This document shows positions 31,291 to 43,318 of a DNA stretch of 64,000 nt, piece after piece (within the stretch, counting starts at the first letter, position 1; every line of letters starts with the position of its first letter). A program made the translations under genes and the position numbers. Under the pieces are notes generated by a model. The model saw only the letters and a program-made list of their open reading frames with translations, had not been told where the DNA came from and searched no databases. The stretch comes from Siderastrea siderea (taxonomy: Eukaryota; Cnidaria; Anthozoa; Scleractinia; Rhizangiidae). Where the stretch lies: contig OZ034970.1 of assembly GCA_964030785.1 (NCBI GenBank), positions 17,054,911-17,118,910 on the forward strand, given 5' to 3'.

Positions 31291-33660
31291 TGCTTATTCT
31301 TGTTTTTATCTTATGTTTGCGTCGTAGGTGAAAAGAAGATCATTTCCATTATTGACCGTATGTACAGCAGTAGGCTATGCTTTTCTTTTAAAATTTCAAT
31401 TAGTACATGTCACCTCTTTTGTAGTTTTTGCAACAAAAGTTAAACGCTTATGGCAATAACAAGATTGAACTTTGCAACTGGTAATAAACGGAAACTATAA
31501 AGCAATGAAATGTAATGTTATTTAAGTGAAATGTAGGCACGAAAAAAAGAAGGAAAAAAGAAGAAAGGAATATACTAATAAGCCCAATTTGTAATTCTTC
31601 CATCTGTTACCTATAGGCACACCAAAATTAAGGGAACACTTCTCCTTTTTCCCAGGTTGTCCCGTGATGGACGTTCCGCTGTAGTGCATGTACTGTTAGA
31701 GGACGGCTTGTTGATTAATAAAAGTTTGCATTTTTCATGCACTGAATACTGAGCTGGGTAACACTGATTTCAAGTTACTTTTTAGCTGTGATTTTGAACA
31801 AGAGTCGGTCAGTACTTCATGCCATCGTAAGGGCGTCAGCTGATAACGAATTCTAAGAGGTGTTTTTTCAAGGTATTTTGTCATATGCTGCCTGTGCTTT
31901 AGATTGGTGAAATGCATGAAGATGAACTTCTGAAAAATCGACAGTCCTACGCAAAAAACATTTTAACATTGTGAAAGAAAGCGCATTTCAGTATAGTCCT
32001 CTTATAATACAACCTATAGCTACAAATCTTATTCGATCGAAATCACAGCAAGCTGACTGGCTGGCAAGGACCAGTTAGAATGCACATTTTTCGATCTTAA
32101 CATCCTACATACGTGACTATAAAAACTTTATCTACTGAATATTTGGTGGAACGTAATTGAATTTTTACGCTCTACCTTTACCTATAAACACATCTTGAAA
32201 ATAACAACTGACAAGAAGAGTAAAGATTCGAGACTACATTGAGTCGCTTATTAACACAGACACAATCAAAGGTCAAAAGCCACAGGAGTCCTTCATACCG
32301 ATATGACCTTGAGTTGTCAAAATCCTAAACATGCGACACTTAAAATGTAACGGCTTGCTTTAATCACCTCTAAACTACCTCCAAACCAATCCCACTTCAA
32401 ATATGAAAGAATAAAAAATTGGTCGAAAGACCGTGATATAGAACGCGTGGCTAACAAATAGCAACACTACTGCCCAAATATAAGCACACGTGTTAGAAAA
32501 TCACATATCAGCACTCAGTAAAAATCACAGAGGAGTGAAAGAGCAATTTGCACCACATTCAAAACAACTACACTGCAGCTATGCAAAAATATTGTACGCA
32601 TCAACTCAGGTAACGGTCAACTCCTCAATTCAACCTAAAACAGAGTGCTAAAATGTCAAAAACGCAACATATACAAACACACGTAAGCTTCAAATGGATA
32701 AGGGTCGAAAACCACATTTGACAGTTGGCCACCTTTGATTAACCAATAGAAATCCTGGATTTTTGATCCACACAGTGGGTATAAATACACAACGGAAAAC
32801 GTTTGCCAAACAGGATGCCTTGTCATTCTCAAAACGTACATGCGCTTGCATAAGAGCAACTCGCAAAACCAATCCCGGCAACTGATGAGACCCATGTGGA
32901 GGGTCGAAACCATGGTCTTGCCTGTACAAATCGGCAGTCGAAAGACTTGCTTACAAAAAGGAGGAAACATATCGAGCTCCATCGACACGAAACTCGCAGT
33001 TTCGAAAGGGGCTAATTGTTACGCATTTGACCGAACTCAATGTCAACAAACCGTGCCAAAGCTCAAACACGTTTTAATGGCACTTTATAAAACCAAGACA
33101 GTCATTGCAACAACAAATCTTACTAGCCATTGTTCATCATATCCTTTCTTAAAAATCACATACTTGTCAGAGGCCACATTATATAAATGTTTCCACTGTT
33201 AGAAGTCGTGCAGGCCTGTCGCTCCTTGCTACTCCCCCCCCCCCCCCCCAATAGTCGGTCAGTACTTCATGCCATCGCAAGGGCGTCAGCTAATAACGAA
33301 TTCTAAGAGGTGTTTTTTCAAGGTATTTTGTCATATGCTGTTTTGTGCTTTAGATTGGTGAAATGCATGAAGATGAACTTCTGAAAAATCGACAGTCCGC
33401 GTGCATGGCTAGCGCCAGTCCCCAACCTTGTATTAAAAATGCGTCTTCACTACAAATACCTTCATCGATTTCAGATACAACTGAACTAACTTCTATCGGT
33501 CATTATTGATTATAGATTTCATCGTGCTTTACATCAGGTTTCGCAGCGTCTCTTTTGCTCTTTTTCACGGTCATTTACAGATAATTGTGAAAATTTCATT
33601 GAATTTGTAACTCGAACTCGAACTCGAACTCGGGTCCAAACTCGAAGGTTCGGGATTCCC

Positions 33661-33955
33661 CTTCACGGCTGGGCGCACGGGTTTGGCTATTGTTTAGACT
33701 GACCAATCAGAGACAAGCCCCCTGAAATTTGCGGGGCAGAATGCGCGACATAATTTAGCCGGATTTCGTCTTTCTCTTGAAATTTCACACTTTTAGGAGG
33801 ACGTTTGAGGCATTCTTTTCGCATTTCGCTTTTTTCAAGACAATTAAAAAAAAACAGACAAAATTTAAGCAAATGACGTGTGGATTGTCTGCATAATTAT
33901 TAAAATTGTAATGACGTCACGGACAAGCAACCAACCCGTGCGCCCAGCCGTGAAG
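33661..33955. repeat. 295-bp MITE with TTCACGGCTGGGCGCACGGG ends
   Basis: The left end and the inverse right end (CCCGTGCGCCCAGCCGTGAA) match closely. It interrupts the right arm of the inverted repeat, which is continuous at the corresponding place in the left arm (about 30490-30510). Confidence 0.6.
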
Positions 33956-34009
33956 GTGGCGAGAATCGCGGGCGCATCGAGACACTCACGGCTGGAGACT
34001 GAGCCTACT

Positions 34010-35001
34010 TCCCCTACTGCAACCTTCAGATTTTCATTGACATTGTCTGCTAGCCTTACATTCAGCAAACATTTCACTTTGTTAAAACTTAACTCTGTAG
34101 GGTTCAAATCTGGTGAAAAAATGGGGGTAAAGATAAGTTCTATACCCATGTCAGCTAGGTTTTCTTCCAATACATCGCCGCCATCGTAATGGTGTACAGC
34201 CAAGTTATCCATAACAACAATACCACCTACTTCTAAAACCGGTCTCCCGGTTGTTATATTTGCTGCGTTCGCTGCCTCTTCGAAGAAATTCCAGAATTCA
34301 ATAGTGTTGGTAGGTCCATCGATTATGTTATAATACTCCGCTCCATTGAGAGAAAGAAGTAAATTCAGCGTATAATTTGGCGATTGAACCTTTCTTGAAA
34401 CCTCTATGCAGCGTTCCCCGACAGGCGATTTACCGTAAAGGCGAGGACCGCAATCTGGTGTTTTTATTCCGGCCTCATCGAAGAACGTAAGCTTGGCGGG
34501 GTATTTAGAAGAAAGATAATTGATAAAAAGCTGTGTGTTTTCATACGTAAATCGCTCTTTTGCTACATGTGTTATTTTCTTTTTGGAATATTTCTTTCCT
34601 GAAAGTAACTTGGATTTGATTGCCCTCGATAAGGCTGATAGAGGTCTCTCACGTCGCCAATATCAGCGAGCACAGCAATACAATTCTCTGAGCGACGTAG
34701 ATCCTCTAACTGTTTTCAGTACCTCGATCAGTTCAAGATCTCCCGCAGAAAGCTTACTGCAGAAATCGCCGCCCTTCGATAATGGGGTTGTAGTACGTGT
34801 TATGCAAAATTGGTTCCAAATCTTTCTTACTGTGTTGGTGACAACTCTAGTTTCTTGTGCGACAGTGTTAAACGCAACAGGCAAATAAGAGCTTGCTGTA
34901 TCGCCTCCATGCTCTAAGCACTTTGACAACATAAGCCATCGAAGATCGCTGTCGCAGGATTTACCAGAAATGTAAAGCCGCCCTTTGTTGTTGACATTCA
35001 T
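34010..35001 (-). pseudogene. Tc1/IS630-like DDE transposase remnant
   Basis: The minus-strand frame from ATG at 35001 begins with MNVNNKGRLYISGKSCDSDL and a helix-turn-helix-like stretch (VAFNTVAQETRVVTNTVRKIW). A frameshift near 34660 is followed by an open frame to about 34015. Recognisable are LTFFDEAGIK (first Asp), GPRLYGKSPVGERC, VVMDNLAVHHYD (second Asp) and IFTPIFSPDLNPTELSFNKV (final Glu), the DDE layout of the IS630-Tc1-mariner superfamily (DDE_3 type). The C-terminus is replaced by repeat sequence near 34012. All three catalytic acids survive, but the frameshift and lost end make it non-functional. The leader upstream is split by the foldback at 35021-35308. Confidence 0.8.
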
Positions 35002-35020
35002 CGCGAAATAAAACTTGATA

Positions 35021-35308
35021 CGAGTATAGCTAAATGTCGTGGGTCGTGGGTCGTGGGTGGAAGTCGTGGGTCGTGGGTGTGGGTAAAGTCGTGGGTGTGG
35101 GTAAAAGTCGTGGGTAGCAAAAAAGGCATTTTAAAAAAATTCAGAACAAAAATTTGTGACAAAATAGTTCGTGTGTGGCTAGTCTGAGGCAGAGCTTCGT
35201 CCCGGCCAAGGGAAACTTTTACGACCCACGACCCACGACCCACGACCCACGACCCACGACCCACGACTTCCACCCACGACCCACGACCCACGACAGTTAG
35301 CTATACTC
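35021..35308. mobile_element. Foldback element built of GTCGTGGGTC repeats
   Basis: Ends GAGTATAGCTAA and TTAGCTATACTC are inverses. Next to them lie tandem TCGTGGG units on the left (35037-35115) and ACCCACG units on the right (35221-35295). It is flanked by ACTTGATA (35013-35020) and ACTTGATG (35309-35316). The matching leader at 25438-25448 is uninterrupted (CACCAAGTTTT), so this is an insertion with an 8-bp target duplication, as for hAT-type transposition. No coding sequence. Confidence 0.7.
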
Positions 35309-35374
35309 ACTTGATGCAATGTTTTCTAAACCTGCGTAGCACGTGCAGAAACACAAAGGCGGAGCTGTCAAAAC
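35309..35374 (-). promoter_or_regulatory. 5' leader of the transposase, shared with the ORF at 25460
   Basis: Read on the minus strand, AAGTTTTGACAGCTCCGCCT through GCACGTGCTACGCAGG to AACATTGCATCAAG matches 25381-25446 with only a few differences. After removing the foldback insertion the match continues through TTTTATTTCG to just before each start codon. This is a common promoter/leader or transposon end. Confidence 0.65.
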
Positions 35375-35379
35375 TTGCA

Positions 35380-36010
35380 GTTTTACAACAAGTCAAACTT
35401 GAATTCGTTATTTATTTCCTTGAGGAGTTAGTTCTACCATAGTTACTCGAGGGACTGATTCTTTTATTAACTATGGTTCTACAGTTTGTTCAGGTTGTTG
35501 AGGGTTTTCGGAAGCTACGGACAATTACTAATAAAAGTAGCAAACTTTAGTGGAGTAGGGGGCAACAAGTCTCTTACAAAATCAATTAATTAAATTAAAT
35601 CGGCTCTAATTTCATAGCGAACGGTATATAAAATGGGGTTGGAAAGCCTGCGCGACTCCTACTTCACGTCTTTGTTCGCCGCGCCTTATCTCGGTCGTTT
35701 GACCAATTTTGCTTCTTGTGTTTTTGTATTGGGTTTAGTTTGGAGGATTTTTACATAATGACTGAATTAAGCCGTTACAACTGAGGCGTCGCATTTTTTA
35801 AGACTTTGATCTCGAGGTCATATCTCATCAATTGTCTGATAACCGCGGCGGTGGATTCTTGTGGCTCGCACTGTTTGCTATTCTCATTTAAATTTGACCT
35901 CTGATCGTTTGTACGACTTAATGTTGTTTTATACCGCTTGTGGTGGCATATTAGGTTCGTTGAATTTGGCTCGTTTAGGAACTTGATAGGGTTTTTCAGC
36001 CTCTCATCTT
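35380..36010. other. Unassigned sequence
   Basis: No gene or repeat recognised in these 630 bases. Confidence 0.5.
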
Positions 36011-36017
36011 ATATTTG

Positions 36018-37142
36018 AGGGTGGTAAAGGGGGGTGGTAAAGGGTTTTTTAGTGATCCGTGAAAGGCCCTTTTTATTTCCTGTGAATTGTGAAATGGCAA
36101 ATTTTTTCCTCGTGAAACGTGATTTGGTTACAGAGCCATGAACCGCGAATCACCGTTTTTTCACGAGAATTGCCAAATGACTGTTTATTTTTATCCTGAA
36201 ATGTGACTGTAAACTATGATTCTCTTTTTCATGCAAAAAATTCTCTAGTAAGTGTTTCAAAAAACAAGACTATGTGTGGTAAAGAGACTACAAGACTAAA
36301 CCAAAACTACGTGTGGACCAGTGCCGATCGTGCTGGACGCCAGGTCACTCTACTCATTCCACCTTTTCTCTTGGTTTTCTTGGGGATCATTGCGGAAGGG
36401 TGTCTGGACGGTCGCAAGGTTTTACCTCAGATCATAGTTTTGTTTAGTTTATATAAAGTACACACTAACAAGAAAGCCTTGGTGCAGAAAGAAAAGTCTA
36501 AAGTCCTGTTGTCGTGCAAAGTGCACAAAAAAACCTGTAAACATTTAAGAAAGACGTCTTGGATTTTGGTGGAAAACAGCGTGTGGCGGAACAGAAGAGT
36601 GTCGGAAACCCCATTTTTTTCGAGAATTTTTTTTTTGGGGGGGAGGGCACAGATTTACATCTGTGGCCCCCCAAAATAAATATGCCACGCGTATAAAGTT
36701 GATCAAATGTCACACATATGCTACACCTTAGTCATGCTTTGCAAAAAAACGAGCTTGTTTCAATCCCAGACATAAATCCGCAAATTAGTTTTACAGCTTA
36801 CGTTATACATAAAATAGCTCTAGTGGCTACGTTGTGTATAAATACAAGCCGTTGTAATTGTTGTAAAATTCGCTGAGGAAGTTCCCCTACAGCGTAGGAG
36901 AATATTTAAAGAAGTTTTACAATTTAAGTTCGCACAGTGCTGTTCACAAGTTAGGCTTTTAAGAAAGCTGCCTGCAGTGGACGGTCGGTGGGGACAACAA
37001 ACAAAGCTGTACTTTCGATGTAATTCATCAAAAAGTAAGGAATTTTTTTAATCGTGAAATGGCCATTTTATTTCCCGTGAAACGTGAAATGGCCATTTTA
37101 TTTTTCGTGAAACGTGATCTAGACCCCACCTTTACCACCCTC
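36018..37142. mobile_element. TIR element with AGGGTGGTAAAGG ends and CGTGAAACGTGA tracts
   Basis: The left end AGGGTGGTAAAGGGGGGTGG and the inverse right end CCCCACCTTTACCACCCT match. ATATTTG flanks both sides (36011-36017 and 37143-37149). Inside both ends are repeats of GTGAAATGGCCATTTTATTT and CGTGAAACGTGAT. The 159-codon frame at 36203-36679 has no recognised domain. A duplication of 7-8 bp suggests hAT-like transposition. Confidence 0.6.
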
Positions 37143-37149
37143 ATATTTG

Positions 37150-39750
37150 TGACAATAAAGGATCTGAAATATTATCTACAACCGGGCCCGGCTTATTTGT
37201 TTAATTCTGTTGCAGGATGTTGTGTTTCGCATCACGGAGTGTGATCTATACCCATATAAATGACAAATGTTGCGCTTGGAACCATCTTCAGCATTCCGTG
37301 ATTTCAAGAGATATTTCGTGAGAAAAAGAATCAAGATTCCAGGTTATATAGATGTGTCTAGATACCTTAAAGGGGTCCATTTTGATTCTGCAAGGGAAGA
37401 GGTTGGAGCATGAGCTCCTTTCGCCTTCTTAGTCAGCAAGTATTTCTCGTGGGTTTTGGAGTGTTCGAATTGTTTTTTTTCCTCCGTGTGCAGAATTTTT
37501 TTGTGAAAATTGCGTGCGCGTGACGATCTACGAAAAAAATGAAACAAAGATGAAAGAAAGAAAAGTAAGTACAATTCAAAGATCAACTCGAAGTCCAACT
37601 CGAAGTCTAACTCGAACTCGAACTCGATGTCCAACTCGAGGTTTCAGGATTCCCGTAGTAGTAGTAATAGTAGTAGTATATAACGCACCGGTTAATCCTT
37701 TTTTTGGTGGAATCTCATTAATTTGCGGTTGGCACGTTAACGTCGCCGACGTCCAAGGCGATTGTGCATTTTAACAATGGCGCAAACAAGCTAAAAAAGA
37801 TGAAAAATGCCTTGGGGGTAATTCTTATTTGTCAGCGTAAACCAGTGTGTCGTATTTAATCGACGCGTTGACTCCAGTTTGTGAATGAGTTAGGTAACGA
37901 ACAACTGAATGCTTAATCAAAGATTACAATTACTAATTACTATATGATTGAGCTTCCAATTAAGCAAAGTAACCGACAAACTGACAATTAAGGGAAGTAG
38001 CCTTTTTAGATGAAATTGCTAATTTCAAATACCAAGCAACAAATTTTAGCCGCAGTTTAGGCGCAAAAACTTCGGGTTTCGTACCTCTATGCCGTAGTAC
38101 TTGTGGCTAACGAGTTAATTATAAAACTGTTACGTTTACTAATTGCAGGCAAGCAAACCGAACAAGCCACAACAGATGTGTGGCACCGCGAACAAAAGAA
38201 AAACAATAAGTGTTTACCATTTACAAAAAAAATCCGGAAATTTGGTTGCCCGACCGGAATTTTCCAAAATAAACGGAACGCCTTGAGAGGTAGTCCAAAA
38301 TTCCCAACCAGTTCTACCAGTTCCAGGTCCTGTGCCAATAGTCAAACTAGTTCAAGACTCTCTGTAAATTGCACAAATCATAATGCTAATCTCCAAGGGA
38401 ATTTCCCATTTCGGAGGTTTTGCTTATCATTTGTCTAAACCGTAGACCAACCGGTTTCTCCCTGTAAATGGTAAATAACCAATATACCTCACAGAGTATT
38501 TGTCTGTGGTGCGTTTAAGAGACTAAACCCCGATACCTTGCCAACCTCTTTCCAAATATTGAAAGAAGCGACGATACCAATTGCTGTGCTTTCTCATAAT
38601 GACAGGATGACGCCCCAATTAGAGCTATTAGAGTAACTTGAGATTAATTCACCAAACTAAAACACATTCATAATTAACTAGCAATTATAAGTAGACTATA
38701 CACGAGAAACAGCAGTTCAACTCCAATTAGACTGTATACGAAAAACAACCGCAGTATTATAGAAAAATACATAATCTTAATCTTACAAAAATAAAAAAGA
38801 GACCACGAAAATTTCCTAGGTGGCAAAAAATCAGCGTGTTGCAATGCATTCTGTTTCGTCTTTGTTGTGAAATCTCGTACAATAGGGGCACTAGACGAAG
38901 GGATTAAAGCAAAGGAGACAACGATAGACATTACAGGGTTCTTGGGATCAACCAATGTCTCCGTGCAAAAGGAGTTCAACTAAAAATACAGAGATACTGT
39001 TATTGTCTGTTGCAGACCAAGAGAGTCCTAGTACCCCACAATACTAACGCAAAGCAGGAGAGCATAAATGATTGAAGAAGACTAACACTACAGACACTAC
39101 GGAGCCACAATTTGTTCTGGAAAGAAAGAAGAAAAGTGATAAAATGGACGGAGAATAATTGCAAGGAAAATGTAGGCCACTGAAGGAGGATAAGATCATT
39201 GAACGAAAGGTTATCTGGGAAAGGAAGACCAAAGGCGATGCAACCAGTGACATGTGGCTGAGGTGACTAAAATCCAAAACATTCTTGGAAAGGAAGAAGA
39301 AACGCAAAGCGTTTGGTGCGAGACTACAGCACGATTCAATGTAACGAAGCAGATCGAAGAAGAACATATTTTCCTGTAGAATTTCACTCATTAACGGAGA
39401 ATTCCACCGGAATTCGAATTAACACCGTGCCGGATTTTCGGAATTTTTCCGAGATAATTTCACCATTAACGGAGAATTCCGCCGGAATTTCGGTAAAAGT
39501 CCGGTGGAATTGCAAGTAAGACAGCTGCAAAGCAAGCGTTTGTTCCCGCCAAGCGGGAGTTTTTCCTTCGGCTCTAAATCTTAAAAAGTCTATAAGGGAG
39601 TCATACTAAAAGACGAAAATGGCGCACACGAATTACAACAGCGCTGGCCCGCCAAATAACGCTTACACTGCAGGAAAGCCGGGTAGTCTGGGTCAGAACG
39701 CCGGAGGAATTACACTTAAGATCGAGTGGGAATTTTAGTAGACGTCCAGC
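37150..39750. other. Unassigned sequence with short repeats
   Basis: Includes degenerate AACTCGAAGTCC/AACTCG hexamers at 37575-37640, like those at 30528-30563, and a tandem pair of ATTAACGGAGAATTCC units at 39391-39485. No gene is supported. Confidence 0.45.
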
Positions 39751-39754
39751 GGAA

Positions 39755-40200
39755 ATCCAGGGAAGACCGGGCTGGGCGAATTTTCTTTTTGCGCCCACTT
39801 AAAGATGGCGGCTCATTAACGATTTTAGCAGAAAAAAAAGAAAAAATCTGTTTGCACAATTCAAAAATTGGTTGGATTCAAACCAATTCTCTGCGGCTTC
39901 TCTAAATTTTTACTGCCGAAATGTCAGTTTCTCGAACTAGCCTTTTTTTAACGTGTGTGTATCGTGACACTTTGCCTCATGCGAACACTGGTCGTTTTCT
40001 AAAAATAATCAACCAAATATTTGTCTGAGCGTAAATTTCGAACTATCGCTGAAGCCAAACAGTAAAAGAGTGCTTAATTTAAATGTTTGACGCTTTATGA
40101 AGCTGAAAACGGAATAGGTTGTTCAAGGTAGTGAAAAAAGCAAATGTCCGCCATCTTGAAGTGGACGTAAAAAGAAAATTAGCCCGGGCTGGTATTTCGG
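39755..40200. repeat. Inverted repeat pair, CCGCCATCTT arms
   Basis: 39760-39815 and 40143-40200 are imperfect inverses (GGGCTGG, AATTTTCTTTTTGCG..CACTT and ATGGCGG with their complements). Nearby direct copies of GTCTGGGTCAGAA and GTCCGGGTCAGAA lie at 39688 and 40222. Probably a decayed foldback element. Confidence 0.45.
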
Positions 40201-40616
40201 TGGGCTTGTGGAATTCCAGGTTAGTCCGGGTCAGAATTCCAGCGGGATCCCCCTTAAGACAGAGCCGATATTCCGGTGGTCGTAAGCTAAGGTTCCACTG
40301 TAATTATTTCTATTATCATTATCATGATGAGATCGTGTGCTTTATCAGGCACACTTTGTAGTGTTTTCGGGCGACTCGGCGGCAGAGCCGCTACTTACAA
40401 GCCGGCGAGCGAAGTGAGCGGGCGAGGAGAAAAAACTTTCCCGCCCCATTCTGTTCTCCAGCTCGTAAAAAGAGGCTCCACCGCCAAGTGGTAGGAGAAC
40501 TCTAGGAACTCTGGGAGCTAGTGGTTTATACGAATGTCCACAGGAAGAGGTTTGTGCGTACTCAGAAGAACGTACAATGAAGTTCAAACAATTGAATAAA
40601 TTTCTTTTTTGTCTTA

Positions 40617-41553
40617 GGGAAGGTACGTTTTTTCTTGGGGGGGGGGGGGAGTAGGGCTGGGGAATTTTGGTATTTTTTCCCAAAAAAGTGTTGGCCCTCC
40701 CTTGCGTTTTAATAAAAAAAACTCCTGACCCCCCACCTTTAAGTGACTGACAAAAGTGCGACCCTCCCCTCACCACTACATGGCATCTTTCATGCTGTAG
40801 AAACCTCAGAACGTTTCGCTTGTGAACGCAAAGTGTTTGAATATGAATATATCTCGATATTGAATGTGTGCGCGCTGAAACAAGGAAAATGCGAACAATC
40901 ATTGTGGGATATTTACGTTTTATAGCTGAAGTTTGAATATGGAAGTATTTGAGTATTATAAAAGTTTTGAACATAAAATATCTAAGGAAAAATACACGCG
41001 TTTCTTTCTCCGACTAGCCGGCATTGCTGTTGGTTATTTGAACAGAAAGGTTTATTTGTTTAGCATGCGAAATCTGCCTCTCAAAAACAAATATTCCCTA
41101 CATTTCCGACAAGGTAGAGCGCATTGTTGGATCTACTAGTAACAATTCAGAACTAAACGACTCAGGAGATCAGGCAGCGGATAGCCAACAGCAAGAAGCT
41201 GAAGAAACGATACCTGAGTCAAGTACTTCTCGATACGGACGGAAAAGGACACGAGTCCTCCGAGAAAAACTATGTGCCATGGCATAATATACACGTAGAA
41301 ATGTTACCTAGTACCTATAATAAAACACCAAATTAAATCAAAGTAGGTGAAAAGAAAAACCTAATCTGTAAGAAAAATGGAAAGCAACATCACAAAAATT
41401 CTCATTAAAAAATTCTGCAAAAGATGTGTGACCCTCCCTTGAATAGCTCACGTGAAGTATGGCCCTCCCCTTTTGGTGCTCACTTTCACTGTTGACGCTC
41501 CCCTCTGCGGCCCCAGCCCCCCCCCCCCCCCCCAAGAAAAAACGTCCCTTTCC
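40617..41553. mobile_element. MITE with ACGTTTTTTCTTGGGG ends and TTA target duplication
   Basis: The left end GGGAAGGTACGTTTTTTCTT and the inverse right end GGAAAGGGACGTTTTTTCTT match, followed by G-runs. TTA lies on both sides (40614-40616 and 41554-41556). The G-run ends and TTA resemble the element at 8299-9091. The open frames inside are low-complexity. Confidence 0.6.
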
Positions 41554-42692
41554 TTAAAGGGATCATTTGATAGCGTAACGTGTCTTTAAATAGCAAAATG
41601 TAAGAGAGGCTTCCATTCTTCCCCTCTCTTTGGGTCTGTGTTTTCCTTGTTGCGTTCTGATTAGTCAAGCCTTCAAGATGGGGACCATATTTGCCCATGA
41701 CAGTCCGGTGTGTTGTACATGACGTCCCACATCCAAGGGCGTTCTATAGTTAAGAGAAACAAACATTTTATGGTGTATTGAGTTGGTCAACGGCACATAA
41801 TCATTGCCAGAAGGTAACGTCTTATAACAAATTATCGTTTACGAAACTTCAGCATAAAGCCTTTCTCAATTTGCGTTCTTTACCGGGGAGTGCAATTTGA
41901 CAAGTACATTAAGAGGCGACAGAAATGTAATTTACTTTTGGGGTATCGTCATTTAGAAAAAGAAAAACAAAAACTTAGAAACGCAACATGCCCTCTTTTG
42001 TTTAAGACGACGGTGGGACATCAAATGGAAGCTGTACATTACAACTCGAGCTGCTCTCCTTGCTGTGCTGTTTTCCTTTCACTTGAAAGTATTTAATGTC
42101 AGGATCCTACGGTAAGCAAAGATTTAAGGAACAATCTGTCTCAGTCTAGTACATCAACAACATTAAGTCAAACGAAGTTAACAGTACTTAAGGAGAGGTT
42201 TTTCCAACTTTCCACTCACTAAAGGATGACTAGGTTTGACTTTTTCCCCTTTGAACGTACTTTTGTCAAACAAAAATTTGCAATACTCAATAATACTTTA
42301 CAACAATATTTCACAATACTTTACAAGACTTAACAATACTTCCACAATTCTTTTTTTAACATTTGCTTTATAGCAGTACAATTGTTTTACACTCAAGAGA
42401 AAACTACACTACAAACCGACAAGGAAACAAAAGAATATTAAAGTAGAAAATTGAATTAACAAGACATATTTGGTTACCCTACATGTACAACATAGCAACA
42501 ATACAACTAATGACCGCGTGATAAAGACCTATTACAGACAATCACCCCGCCTATGAAAAACTGAAAGCAAAGAAAGACTGAAAAAATGGAACGAAAAGTT
42601 TCACAAAGCGGAGGCATACAGGGCAATAATCGGATTGGATAGAAACGAACTGCAGGTTTGACTGTAGATCGATTAGGCCGCTTTAAACCTAC

Positions 42693-42795
42693 CTGGTCTT
42701 TTGGAAGAAACAAAACTCCAATCTCGTGAGAGCGAATCATCAGCTGCTGTCCATTATTCTCCAATGTTCCCCAAGCTGCTTTTGATAAATTTGCA
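42693..42795 (-). CDS. TDP1: Tyrosyl-DNA phosphodiesterase 1, single internal exon
   Basis: A 103-base exon on the minus strand lies between TGTGTCGTTTTGCAG (acceptor, before 42795) and GTAGGT (donor, 42692-42687). It encodes (S)[18 protein letters not shown] followed by [16 protein letters not shown], matching the C-terminal domain of eukaryotic Tdp1. Tdp1 removes 3'-linked tyrosyl and other blocked ends in DNA repair, in the nucleus. The Asn of [10 protein letters not shown] belongs to the second conserved active-site region of this phospholipase-D-like family. Phase and splice sites are good. I found no other Tdp1 exon in the window, so this is either one exon of a gene with very long introns or a stranded fragment. 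Confidence 0.7.
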
Positions 42796-42809
42796 CTGCA
42801 AAACGACAC

Positions 42810-43310
42810 AGAAAATAGAAGGAAGCTAAAACGCCACGGTTATTGGCCTATCCATCTTAATAAGATTGCGCCAAAAATTAAAACCATATGCACAATTGTG
42901 AGGGTGTTTTTTGAGTGCAGTAGAAATTTGATTCTAATAGACGCGTTTTTGTCCAAACGAATTCTTTGACATGGACTTTTCGGGGTAGCTACATAACCAT
43001 CTAGTAATTAGGCTTAAGCGCTGCTTTACTGTTTTGGTTCATCAGTAGGGCTAGAATTTGTTTTAGCTGTTTTGCCTTTTTCTATTGAAAATGTAAATCG
43101 GTCCCCACAATTCCTAAGAAAAGATCATTGTAACTTTAAAAAACGTCTTCCATCTTTTTTCTGGTGCTGGTAATTTGTCAGTTATGTTATTGGATCAGGC
43201 ATATTTATTTCACAGGACGCTAGGGAAAACGCTTCATGCCTGAAAGAAAAAAAACCATCTGCGGGACGCGTGAAACGAGGAGGTGTTATTGCTTAAGCAG
43301 ACATTTTCAA
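42810..43310. other. Unassigned sequence next to the TDP1 exon
   Basis: Would be intron if TDP1 is intact. No exon recognised. Confidence 0.4.
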
Positions 43311-43318
43311 CGCTAAGT

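Larger units (their letters stand above)
30424..34012. repeat. Inverted repeat pair (30424-30835 and 33340-34012) enclosing a Penelope fragment
   Basis: The left arm reads, inverted, the same as 33340-33660 plus 33955-34012. Shared pieces include ATGCATGAAGATGAACTTCT, CCCCAACCTTGTATTAAAAA and a stretch of GAGTTC/CTCGAA hexamers, then GAATCGCGGACGCATCGAGA. The right arm is split by a 295-bp MITE at 33661-33955. A partial direct copy of the innermost part lies at 31788-31945. The enclosed 2.5 kb holds the RT fragment at 30850-31290 and otherwise unassigned sequence (31950-33250) with a C-run at 33231-33249. Confidence 0.6.

Noticed and set aside
36203..36679. 158-residue open frame
   Set aside because: Lies inside a TIR element, has no recognisable domain and ends in a G-run.
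40345..40974. 209-residue minus-strand frame
   Set aside because: It crosses the boundary of the MITE at 40617 and its G-run; composition is repeat-like and no domain was recognised.
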